Shown here: in pieces, positions 7,533 through 14,509 of the stretch
How positions within the stretch are numbered: the first letter of the stretch is position 1
Layout: each line of letters begins with the position of its first letter
Source: Promethearchaeota archaeon
Lineage (GTDB): Archaea > Asgardarchaeota > Lokiarchaeia > Sigynarchaeales > SOKP01
Reading direction: 5' to 3'
Assembly (NCBI GenBank): GCA_019058515.1
Contig: JAHPYY010000163.1
Location: 1-23,466, forward strand
DNA length: 23,466 bases
Position numbers and translations under genes: made by a program
The notes under the pieces: model-generated
What the model saw: the letters and a program-made list of their open reading frames with translations, nothing else
What the model was told of the DNA's origin: nothing
Database searches by the model: none

Positions 7533-7548
7533 TTTATATATTTAAATA
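7533..7548. promoter_or_regulatory. Shared TATA-type promoter of the GbsR-like gene and the methyltransferase gene
   Basis: The symmetric AT box TTTATATATTTAAATA is centred about 23 nt before the minus-strand ATG at 7517 and about 62 nt before the plus-strand ATG at 7602. The first spacing fits a leaderless transcript, the second a short 5' UTR. Promoter use in both directions is inferred. Confidence 0.5.
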
Positions 7549-7601
7549 TCTTTTTGAAAGTTTGGAAATTTGTAAAATTATGAGAATTATGCAAATAAAA
7601 A

Positions 7602-8408
7602 ATGATGAAAATGTTAGTCAAGCTAGATCAATATTATGTATGCCCAGAATGCTATTCCAATTTGATCCATTACGAGAAGAAACTGGAGTGTATTTATTGC
7701 AAGAAATATTTTAAAATTCAACAGGGTATTGTTGATTTCTTTATTAAGTCTGACTCCAATAAGGATATACCCGCTATAAAATCAGTTCAATTTATTGACC
7801 AGCTAGCCAAATTTTACGAATCGAAACTTTGGTATCCTCTTGTTTATCATTTATATGGTGGAATAAAGATCCCAAAAATAAAGGACACAGTTAAGATGAT
7901 AACTGAAATGATTGATCCTGAAGAGCGGGTGGTATTAGATGTAGCTTGTGGTACTGGTATTTATACTCGTTCCATCGCAAAACACGCTAAATTCGTGTAC
8001 GGTTTTGATATCTCTCAGGGAATGTTAGAAAAAGCAAAATTCCTTTCAACTCAAGAAAATTTAAGAAACATTGAATTTTTTAAAGCGAATGTAGAAAAAA
8101 TTCCCTTTTCTGACGAATTTTTCGACGCAGCTTCCTGTTCTGGAGCGTTACATCTATTTCAAGACACAACTAGAGCTTTAAAGGAAATCGCTAGGGTGTT
8201 AAAACCAAAATCTCCCTTTTCGGTTATGACATTCACTAGAAGAAGATTTCTGAAGTATAGGTTCATATACGAGCATATTAAGGAAGATCACGGAGCAGAA
8301 ATCTTTGGTTTAAAGGAATTAAGTAATATGTTACACGCAGGAGGATTTAAAGAGTTTAAGCCAAAAGTTTACGGTTCAATGCTCTTGTTTAGTTCAATCA
8401 AAAAGTAG
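7602..8408 (+). CDS. Zinc-ribbon class I SAM-dependent methyltransferase
   Basis: 268 aa. The N-terminus is a zinc ribbon of the Trm112/RlmA-like kind: 'YYVCPEC' (C-x2-C) and 'LECIYCKKYFKIQQGIVDF' (C-x2-C), about residues 12-48. A Rossmann methyltransferase follows, with motif I 'VLDVACGTG', the acidic residue of motif II in 'VYGFDIS', 'NVEKIPFSDEFFDA' (motif IV region), and the 'ALKEIARVLKPKSPF' helix-strand typical of UbiE/type-11 methyltransferases. The substrate is unknown; the ribbon plus type-11 domain recalls rRNA or lipid/quinone methyltransferases. It is divergent from the GbsR-like regulator. There is no Shine-Dalgarno before the ATG. Two further in-frame ATGs follow immediately. 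Confidence 0.92.
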   Translation: MMKMLVKLDQYYVCPECYSNLIHYEKKLECIYCKKYFKIQQGIVDFFIKSDSNKDIPAIKSVQFIDQLAKFYESKLWYPLVYHLYGGIKIPKIKDTVKMITEMIDPEERVVLDVACGTGIYTRSIAKHAKFVYGFDISQGMLEKAKFLSTQENLRNIEFFKANVEKIPFSDEFFDAASCSGALHLFQDTTRALKEIARVLKPKSPFSVMTFTRRRFLKYRFIYEHIKEDHGAEIFGLKELSNMLHAGGFKEFKPKVYGSMLLFSSIKK

Positions 8409-8428
8409 GTGGGAGTTTAATCTAAATT

Positions 8429-8767
8429 TCATTTTAATATCTGCTGCATGCGTTCTCTATATTGCTCGAAAACAGCTCTTCCGTCGTCCGTTAACTTAAG
8501 CATGGTTAATGGCTTTTTTCCCTTATAGGATTTTTCAACCTCTACATATCCTGCTTCTTCTAATTTGCTTACATGAGAAGAGATATTTCCTGATGTGAGA
8601 CCAGTTTGGTTTTTAACGAACAAAAATTCAGCGCTTTCAACTACATACAATATGGACATTATCATTAATCTTGAGGGTTCGTGGATAAATCTCATTGTAT
8701 CGTCGTTTAGTACTTTAGATACACTTGAGCCTGAGTCCTTGTTTTTCGACGATACATCTTTGCTGAT
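8429..8767 (-). CDS. Winged-helix (ArsR/HTH_27-like) regulator with probable ATC start
   Basis: The recognisable domain 'RFIHEPSRLMIMSILYVVES' through 'GNISSHVSKLEEAGYVEVEK' and 'KKPLTMLKLTDDGRAVFEQY' is a compact winged helix of the type that binds promoters as a dimer. It starts one residue after the first ATG (8695), which would leave no lead-in. The frame is open for 24 more codons and encodes a plausible polar leader ending 'SKVLNDDT'. In it the only well-placed initiation codon is ATC (8767-8765), one base after the stop of the upstream gene and 6 nt after GGGGA. With that start the protein has 112 aa. It is the last gene of the membrane-paralogue operon and probably its regulator. It ends 20 nt from the convergent methyltransferase. 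Domain call sure, start uncertain. Confidence 0.85.
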   Translation of the reverse strand: MSKDVSSKNKDSGSSVSKVLNDDTMRFIHEPSRLMIMSILYVVESAEFLFVKNQTGLTSGNISSHVSKLEEAGYVEVEKSYKGKKPLTMLKLTDDGRAVFEQYRERMQQILK

Positions 8768-8768
8768 T

Positions 8769-9413
8769 TTACATCCCCTCTTTTTCAGGTTTAGGATACT
8801 TTCGTAAAAACTTTATTAAAAACCACAACCCAATTGCAACGATAATTCCTCCAGAGAGTCCGAACGCTAATATGCTTTCCATGGGAGTACCAAATATAGG
8901 ATAGAGCAATTCCGCGAAAAACATCGCGCACCCACACACTAGAGCGTATATGTACAATCTTCTAAAATCTAAGTAGTAAGCCACAATGCTAAAAGGAATG
9001 GTAAAAGAAAAAAGACCGATCAGTAACGGAGTTAGAATTCCAAATAAAGGGAGAAAGTTCATCATTCCCATAACAGTGAGTATGAACACTATAAATCCAA
9101 GCAAGACATTTAAACCAAGATAAATTCTTAAGTGAGTCTTTCTTGCTTCTCGCTTAGGTCCGAACTTGACGATGCCCATTCTTGGAACAGTTATGAATTT
9201 CTTGCCAAGAATAAAGATAACAACAACGATTGCATTCCAGATTAAAATAACGATCGTTAGATTAATTGGTTCAAGCATTTCATATAGTAATCGCGTCCAA
9301 CTTAAGCTAAAGCCCATGAGAAGCAACCCTATAAATATGTCCCACAATCCGTCTTCAAAGGTGGACCTATACGCTTTCTTTTCTAAAGATTTCAAATCTG
9401 GTGGTTCACTCAT
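8769..9413 (-). CDS. Membrane protein of the KAYRS-DGLWDI tandem family, copy 4
   Basis: 214 aa and the most divergent of four tandem paralogues. It shares the cytosolic opening 'DLKSLEKKAYRSTFEDGLWD', about six hydrophobic segments, the central loop 'KKFITVPRMGIVKFGPKR' and the 'LDFRRLYIYALV' motif, followed by a last TM segment and a charged end. I know no function for the family. Homologues in archaea and some bacteria are often next to winged-helix regulators, which holds here (recalled, not searched). The ATG at 9413 overlaps the stop of copy 3 by 8 nt (ATGAGTGA). A perfect AAGGAGGTGA lies 12 nt upstream, inside the previous gene. Confidence 0.85.
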   Translation of the reverse strand: MSEPPDLKSLEKKAYRSTFEDGLWDIFIGLLLMGFSLSWTRLLYEMLEPINLTIVILIWNAIVVVIFILGKKFITVPRMGIVKFGPKREARKTHLRIYLGLNVLLGFIVFILTVMGMMNFLPLFGILTPLLIGLFSFTIPFSIVAYYLDFRRLYIYALVCGCAMFFAELLYPIFGTPMESILAFGLSGGIIVAIGLWFLIKFLRKYPKPEKEGM

Positions 9414-10056
9414 CCTCTTCTTCTTTCACCTCCTTAAGTTTCTCTAACGGATGTTCTCGAATAAACCGTCGCAATAGTAATAAACCGTAAAGAATAATGA
9501 TAATTCCGATTATTCCATATGTGAATAGATCGATCGAGACATTTAGGAATATATCTACCATGTCGTTAATGATAAAATTGATCCCTCCAATGAAGGAATA
9601 GAGTAGTAAGCGTCTATAATCCAATAGTAAGCCGACTATGGTAAGTGGCAACCATATAAAGAAAACTCCAACGATTATTGGAAGAAGCAAGATGTTAATT
9701 TCAATTCCTTCGAGTAGTCCCGTAAAGGGTAATATTAAAAAGAAAACAAGGATAAAAGTATTGAATATCGTAAATAAAAACAGCATTTTCTTATTTTTCT
9801 TACGTTTGGACCCAAATTTTACCAAACCCATTCGAGGTATAGAGATATACTTTTTTCCAAGAGAAAATAGGATAAAAATGACGATGTACCATATTGAGAT
9901 TATTATCAAGGCTGTGACGGTTGTAAGGTATCTTGAAAAATAGATCATTGAGAATCCAGAGAAAAGTCCGCCGCAGTAAATGTCCCAAAGCCCATCTTGG
10001 AAGAGGGATCTGTATGCTTTTTTTTCGAGTGATTTCAAATCTAGTTGTTCATTCAT
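9406..10056 (-). CDS. Membrane protein of the KAYRS-DGLWDI tandem family, copy 3
   Basis: 216 aa from the ATG at 10056. It is closest to copy 2 over its whole length: 'YRSLFQDGLWDIY', 'KKYISIPRMGLVKFG', 'FIWLPLTIVGLLLDYRRLLL', 'NDMVDIFLNVSIDLFTYGI', 'LLLLRRFIREHPL'. About six TM segments. I chose the ATG that gives MNEQLDLK, because it aligns with the paralogues and reproduces the 8-nt overlap (ATGAATGA) seen at the next junction. A TTG at 10071 would add five residues. The acidic tail ('KLKEVKEEEDE') is shared with copy 2 only, so these two are probably the most recent duplication. Confidence 0.87.
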   Translation of the reverse strand: MNEQLDLKSLEKKAYRSLFQDGLWDIYCGGLFSGFSMIYFSRYLTTVTALIIISIWYIVIFILFSLGKKYISIPRMGLVKFGSKRKKNKKMLFLFTIFNTFILVFFLILPFTGLLEGIEINILLLPIIVGVFFIWLPLTIVGLLLDYRRLLLYSFIGGINFIINDMVDIFLNVSIDLFTYGIIGIIIILYGLLLLRRFIREHPLEKLKEVKEEEDE

Positions 10057-10711
10057 CTCCTTTCTCTTCAACCTCCTTTAATTTTGCTAGCGGATAGTCT
10101 CGAATAAATCTCCGCAGTAGTAATAAACCGTAAACAATAACGATAATTCCAGTTATTCCGTATGTGAATAAATCGATCGTAACATTTAGAAAAACATCGA
10201 CCATATCATTGACGATGAAATTAACTCCGCTAATAAAGGAATAAAGGAGTAATCGTCTATAATCTAATAATAGGGCGATGATACTTAATGGCAACCATAT
10301 AAAAAAAATCCCAATAATTATCGGAACTAAAACGGTACTGATTTCAATTCCTCGAAGAAAACCTGTATATGGTAAAGTAATGAAGAATACTAGGATACAA
10401 GTATTAATTATTATGAACATAAACAGGAATTTCATACTTTTCTTGCGTTTTGGTCCAAATTTTACTAAACCCATCCGTGGAACAGAGATATACTTTTTTC
10501 CAAGAACAAACAGGATAACAAGTATAAAATACCATATGATGAGTATTGCCATTGCCATAATAGTAGTAAGATATCTTCCGAAATACATCATCGAGAAGCC
10601 GGAGAGAATTCCACCAAAGTAGATGTCCCACAATCCATCTTGAAATAGCGATCTATAAGCTTTACTTTCTAACGCTTTTAAATCTAATTGTTCTTCCTTA
10701 ATTATTATCAC
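10049..10711 (-). CDS. Membrane protein of the KAYRS-DGLWDI tandem family, copy 2
   Basis: Up to 220 aa, the near twin of copy 3, with the same order of motifs ('LDLKALESKAYRSLFQDGLW', 'KKYISVPRMGLVKFGPKR', 'ALLLDYRRLLLYSFI', 'NDMVDVFLNVTIDLFTYGI') and the acidic tail. The start is unsettled. GTG at 10711 gives MIIIKEEQLDL. The ATT at 10702, 5 nt after a GTGA motif, would give M-KEEQLDL, which lines up better with MNEQLDL in copy 3. It overlaps copy 1 by a few bases, so the operon is translated as a coupled unit. About six TM segments; function unknown. Confidence 0.86.
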   Translation of the reverse strand: MIIIKEEQLDLKALESKAYRSLFQDGLWDIYFGGILSGFSMMYFGRYLTTIMAMAILIIWYFILVILFVLGKKYISVPRMGLVKFGPKRKKSMKFLFMFIIINTCILVFFITLPYTGFLRGIEISTVLVPIIIGIFFIWLPLSIIALLLDYRRLLLYSFISGVNFIVNDMVDVFLNVTIDLFTYGITGIIVIVYGLLLLRRFIRDYPLAKLKEVEEKGDE

Positions 10712-11354
10712 TCTCCACCTTGTATTTGTCTAAAGGGTGATTAATTACAAATTTTCTTAATAAAATCATACCATACAAAATGATAAATAACCCAGTAAGT
10801 CCGTATGTTAATATTTCAATCGATAAGCTGAAAAAGACGGTAACATAATAGTTTGCAACGAAATCTGAACCTCCGAAAATCGCATATAATAGTAACCGTC
10901 GATAATCTAATAATATTGCAGTTACGGTTAATGGTAACCAAATGAGGAATACTCCAATTGCAATTGGAAAAATGATGTAATTAATTTCTAGGCGCTGAAT
11001 CCATCCCACTATCAAGAAAATAAGAAGTAGAAGAAGAATTATCGAATTAATTATACAGAAAATTAATAGTAACTTCTTATTTTTTTTGCGTTTAGGACCG
11101 TATTTAACTTTGCCCATACGCGGTACGGAAATCAACTTTTTTCCTAAAGTAAACAAAATGACAGCAAAACCAAACCAGATGTATGTAATAATCAATCCTA
11201 TATAAATAGGAATTATACGATAAAACGAAATAGTCATAAACCCTAGTATTATACAACCAATATAGATATCCCATAAACCATCTTGGAAGAGCGATCTATA
11301 CGCTTTTTTCTCTAATACTTTCAAATTTATCTGTTCGTTTGAGGAATTATCCAT
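10698..11354 (-). CDS. Membrane protein of the KAYRS-DGLWDI tandem family, copy 1
   Basis: 218 aa and the first gene of the operon. It has the family hallmarks: 'NLKVLEKKAYRSLFQDGLWD', 'KKLISVPRMGKVKYGPKR', 'IWLPLTVTAILLDYRRLLLY' and a terminal 'LLRKFVINHPLDKYK'. About six hydrophobic segments; the basic PRMG loop (about residues 75-95) is probably cytosolic. GGAGGAG lies about 10 nt before the ATG. An AT-rich promoter region (about 11395-11430) separates it from the zinc-ribbon gene upstream. It lacks the long acidic tail of copies 2 and 3. Function unknown. Confidence 0.86.
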   Translation of the reverse strand: MDNSSNEQINLKVLEKKAYRSLFQDGLWDIYIGCIILGFMTISFYRIIPIYIGLIITYIWFGFAVILFTLGKKLISVPRMGKVKYGPKRKKNKKLLLIFCIINSIILLLLLIFLIVGWIQRLEINYIIFPIAIGVFLIWLPLTVTAILLDYRRLLLYAIFGGSDFVANYYVTVFFSLSIEILTYGLTGLFIILYGMILLRKFVINHPLDKYKVESDNN

Positions 11355-11494
11355 CCCTATGCGACTCCTCCATTATAGATCGTTTTTTAAGTCTTAATGC
11401 GAAGTAATTACGAAGAATATATTTATACATTATTTCTTTTGCCAGTTTTTAAATCTTTACATAACAAAGTAGTTTGTCGTATTTTTAGATATTT

Positions 11495-11502
11495 AAAAAA
11501 AA
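11495..11502 (-). terminator. Oligo-T8 terminator after the TM/zinc-ribbon gene
   Basis: Eight T on the minus strand begin 2 nt after the stop codon at 11505, so the operon below (11354 down) is probably a separate transcript. Confidence 0.5.
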
Positions 11503-11504
11503 GA

Positions 11505-11879
11505 TTAGTTTTTTTGATCTCCACAATTAGGACAGAAGACCGCGTCCGGGGGCAGAAATGCTCCACAATACTCACAGTATTGTTCTATCGAAGGAGTGCT
11601 GTCTCTATAGCGATCTCTTGCTATATTATCGTTTATTCTCCTGTTCTCATAATGTCTTGCCGTTCTCTGCCTTTCACGAAAGACCATTACAATAGAGATT
11701 ACCCCTATTATAACGCTAATCGAGATCATTAAAATCAATGGGGAGATTGCTATTAATTTACCGTTAAAATAAAGTGCAAAAAACAGAAATGCAATAACGA
11801 GTCCCGTGAAAATCGATAAGAGAGCTCTGTGATTAGAACTTCCTCTTCTTGTATTTGCAATAATTGGAACAAATCCTAT
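11505..11879 (-). CDS. Two-TM zinc-ribbon protein with probable ATA start
   Basis: 124 aa if started at ATA (11879-11877). Order: a basic N-terminus ('NTRRGSSNHR'), TM1 ('LLSIFTGLVIAFLFFALYF'), a short turn (NGK), TM2 ('ISISVIIGVISIVMVF'), a charged stretch and a C-terminal zinc ribbon 'CEYCGAFLPPDAVFCPNCG' (two C-x2-C knuckles). The first ordinary start is TTG at 11738, which would remove TM1 and the lead-in. The upstream frame clearly reads as protein and begins right after stops. AAGGTGA followed by six bases precedes the ATA. Such ribbons often bind nucleic acid or protein partners at the membrane; the exact job is unknown. It is separated by 57 nt from the ABC permease. Confidence 0.75.
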   Translation of the reverse strand: MGFVPIIANTRRGSSNHRALLSIFTGLVIAFLFFALYFNGKLIAISPLILMISISVIIGVISIVMVFRERQRTARHYENRRINDNIARDRYRDSTPSIEQYCEYCGAFLPPDAVFCPNCGDQKN

Positions 11880-11919
11880 ATTTTATCACCTTTTTTGAGT
11901 TATTTTATATTTTAATTAT

Positions 11920-11927
11920 AAAAAAAA
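11920..11927 (-). terminator. Oligo-T8 tract after the ABC permease
   Basis: Eight T on the minus strand start about 9 nt after the permease stop (11937). It may end or attenuate the ABC transcript before the zinc-ribbon gene. Confidence 0.45.
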
Positions 11928-11936
11928 TTGAATTTG

Positions 11937-13631
11937 CTATTCGATTTGTTTAATTTTATTCAAGCCTTTTAGCATGGCTACTATACTTATCACCAAGTTA
12001 ATCACGAACACCACAGCGAGAAGTGAAATCAAGAATAGAAATACATCGTCTGGTCGTATAATTATCAGGAGGATTATGGGGGCCATTAAAACCGGTTGAT
12101 TTATTAGCATAGATATCATTACATTGCTTTTCATCGAATCTGCTTTCTCGTGATATGCAGGAGATATACATTGTAATCCAATAGCTTGGGCAAACGAGAC
12201 TTGTATAAACGCCAAAACCAACCCAAAAAACATTAACGAGTTGATAATATCGACTTGAGCGAATATGGCCCGTAATACAGTTACAAAAGTACTAATGATA
12301 ATATTAAACACCAGCATTGCTAGGAAGTAGGAATACACCAAACTAAGTATTCCTCGAGGGGATCGTTTGTATATCCATATTACATCCTGAGATTCTAGAA
12401 AGATTAAATGGCCGATCATCATGCTTGTAACCATTCCGCTAACAGGCATCAGAATAACGAGCCCAAATAGTTGCATAAACTCATCGCTAGGATCCATGAG
12501 GCTTGTCATCATGTAGGTTATAAAGCCTAATAAGCCTATTACGTAAGCAAAGCGAGCCCAGTTCACCTTTTTTCGAGCGAATCGCTTTAGTTGAATAACC
12601 ACTAGTCCACCCCACTTTTTACCGTAGAGTTTTCTTAATCCACGGTAAACTAAAGACTCCTTTGAAGATTTTGATTCCACTTCTATTTCGCTTATGCCTT
12701 CAAGAGAGTAAAAGCTCTCGGCCTTTACATAAGAGACAGCTAGGCAAGCTATAGGAACTCCGATGGCTAAGATTGTACTGAAGATGATGTTTAGAAAGTA
12801 AGACTCAATTAAGACTGGATCAATGCTATATAAGATGATGTTTGAATACCACAGAGAGGGATAAAAGAACAGAAAGTTCTTAACCTCAGGATTCGAAAGG
12901 AGTTCGTTCATGAAAAACATAACCGCGTACATCATTATTACCATAACAATGACTAATACGATGATTAACGCTTTTCCTAAGTCTCGAGCGCTTTCACTTT
13001 TAGAAATCCGATGTTCTAACCAACTTATGAAGATTGAGCCGACTAAATTAGCGAAGTAGGTCATGCCGAACACGCAGGCATATATTATAGAATATTGGAA
13101 GAAATTCAGGTTGATGATGGGATTAATCATGCCGACTATAATTGGAGCTACCAAGAGAACTAAGCCAGTGTAGATGGGAATTTTGCCCATGTATTCTCCG
13201 AAAAATAGATCTCGAGCCGTAACTGGCGATGATAGTAGAATTTCTTTATTGGTGCTTTCTGATTTTCCGTAGATGTTATTCATTGGATACATTACTAGTA
13301 GCAAAAAGAACATCATCATGATCCCTTCGATAACAACTGCTATGGCGGATTTAATTACTGCTGGGAAACTAGCGGCAATCGTAGGCATCAGGACATCGAA
13401 CAATAGTGGGGCAAATATAAATGCCCACGATAAAAGTACTGCGTAAATCGCTAGAAAAAAGGCTTTTCTTCTTCCTCTAAACATGCTAGTTTTCCGTTTC
13501 AATTCTACCTTAGCTATTGGAACCCATAGACTCTTTCTTTGATAAGAAGAGGTTGATTCTTCTGATTTAAATAAAAATTTTCCATTAGTTTCTATGTTGC
13601 TTTCTAAATTAATTGTAGTAATTGTACTCAC
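11937..13631 (-). CDS. ABC-2-type transporter permease
   Basis: 564 aa with about twelve hydrophobic segments in two sets, after a polar N-terminal region of about 55 residues. Examples are 'FFLAIYAVLLSWAFIFAPLL', 'VIVMVIMMYAVMFF', 'FAYVIGLLGFITYMMTSL' and 'LLAVVFVINLVISIVAML'. The 'NKEILLSSPVTARDLFFGEY' stretch after TM2 is typical of large exporter permeases of the ABC-2/YhgE-like kind, where it forms the coupling region. It overlaps the ATPase gene by 4 nt and pairs with it as an exporter. The GTG at 13631 lies inside the GAGGTGA Shine-Dalgarno, so initiation at the in-frame ATT at 13622 (5 nt after it) is possible. The cargo is unknown; the CPBP protease upstream suggests a peptide or lipid-linked product. 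Confidence 0.9.
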   Translation of the reverse strand: MSTITTINLESNIETNGKFLFKSEESTSSYQRKSLWVPIAKVELKRKTSMFRGRRKAFFLAIYAVLLSWAFIFAPLLFDVLMPTIAASFPAVIKSAIAVVIEGIMMMFFLLLVMYPMNNIYGKSESTNKEILLSSPVTARDLFFGEYMGKIPIYTGLVLLVAPIIVGMINPIINLNFFQYSIIYACVFGMTYFANLVGSIFISWLEHRISKSESARDLGKALIIVLVIVMVIMMYAVMFFMNELLSNPEVKNFLFFYPSLWYSNIILYSIDPVLIESYFLNIIFSTILAIGVPIACLAVSYVKAESFYSLEGISEIEVESKSSKESLVYRGLRKLYGKKWGGLVVIQLKRFARKKVNWARFAYVIGLLGFITYMMTSLMDPSDEFMQLFGLVILMPVSGMVTSMMIGHLIFLESQDVIWIYKRSPRGILSLVYSYFLAMLVFNIIISTFVTVLRAIFAQVDIINSLMFFGLVLAFIQVSFAQAIGLQCISPAYHEKADSMKSNVMISMLINQPVLMAPIILLIIIRPDDVFLFLISLLAVVFVINLVISIVAMLKGLNKIKQIE

Positions 13632-14458
13632 CTCTTTTCTTTAGATCTTCTTCCCTTCTTCTTACCTTGAGGATTTTCTTCTGTATGATTATTTTCCCGC
13701 CAAGTTAACAAGTCCTCAATTCTTTTGGCACCAGTTATCTTTAGGTACGCTTCTTCTAGGTTTCTTGCGCCTACGGAATTAATTATATCCTTTGGAGTGC
13801 CTTGTACTTTAAGTTCGCCATTGACAATTATGCCAATTTCGTCGCATAGTTCTTCCGCTGCGTCTAATAAATGAGTGCAGATAAAGATTGTTTTGTCTGC
13901 TTTTTTAGTTAACTGAAGAATTAAGTCTTTAACCGTTCTTGAGACAGCAGGATCTAAATTCGAAGTAGGTTCGTCTAGAAACACAATTTTCGGGTCCTGG
14001 ATTAAGGCAGCGCAAAGGCATACTTTTTGCTTCATCCCTCTCGAAAATGCTTCGAGCAAATCGTTTTGCCGTTCTTCGAGCTCAAAAAGCTCTAAAAGCT
14101 CGTCGATTCGAGGGGATATGACCTTTTTCGGTAGGTAATACAGTTCTCCAATAAACTCTAAAAACTCTCTCGCCGTGAGCTTGGAATACAATCCTGGAGA
14201 TTCAGGCAAAAAACCGCATATTGTTTTGACTTTTCTCGCTTGAGATTCAATGTCAAAACCCCCAACAGAAGCGTTTCCGGAGGATTTCGATATGATCGCG
14301 TTAAGAATGCGAACTGTTGTGGTTTTCCCGGCTCCATTTGGTCCTAACAAACCGTATGTTTTCCCATAAGGAATGCTCAGGTTTAAATCGTTCACCGCAT
14401 ATAGGGTCCCAAATCTTTTAGTTAACCCTTGGGTTTTAATTGCGTATGTTTCTACTAT
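13628..14458 (-). CDS. ABC transporter ATP-binding protein with probable ATA start
   Basis: The nucleotide-binding subunit, 276 aa from ATA. Motifs, counted from ATA: Walker A 'GPNGAGKTT' (39-47), Q-loop region with Glu ('GFLPESPGLY'), signature 'FSRGMKQK', Walker B 'IVFLDEPTSNLDP' and H-loop 'THLLDAAEEL'. The lysine-rich tail ('GKKKGRRSKEKR') is unusual. The first ordinary start, GTG at 14395, falls inside the core: family members always carry the preceding 'GLTKRFGTLYAVNDL' strand and A-loop, and that sequence is encoded in frame just upstream. The open frame there has only ATA (14458-14456), which is 6 nt after AAGGTGA, and an ATT (14440) as AUH candidates. It works with the overlapping permease. 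Confidence 0.93.
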   Translation of the reverse strand: MVETYAIKTQGLTKRFGTLYAVNDLNLSIPYGKTYGLLGPNGAGKTTTVRILNAIISKSSGNASVGGFDIESQARKVKTICGFLPESPGLYSKLTAREFLEFIGELYYLPKKVISPRIDELLELFELEERQNDLLEAFSRGMKQKVCLCAALIQDPKIVFLDEPTSNLDPAVSRTVKDLILQLTKKADKTIFICTHLLDAAEELCDEIGIIVNGELKVQGTPKDIINSVGARNLEEAYLKITGAKRIEDLLTWRENNHTEENPQGKKKGRRSKEKR

Positions 14459-14497
14459 ACTTTTTCACCTTTTTGTTTTTTATTTTTCATTTAATTC

Positions 14498-14507
14498 AAA
14501 AAAAAAA
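14498..14507 (-). terminator. Oligo-T10 tract after the CPBP protease gene
   Basis: Ten T on the minus strand begin 2 nt after the stop at 14510. It may partly terminate transcription between the protease and the ABC genes; the ABC Shine-Dalgarno follows about 30 nt later. Confidence 0.45.
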
Positions 14508-14509
14508 TG

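Noticed and set aside
9638..10622. Plus-strand frames of about 100 aa opposite the membrane paralogues
   Set aside because: They are similar to each other only because the genes on the other strand are paralogues; they have no starts with ribosome sites.
11397..11732. 111-aa plus-strand frame opposite the zinc-ribbon gene
   Set aside because: Its content is the antisense of the TM/zinc-ribbon coding sequence, and it lacks protein-like character.
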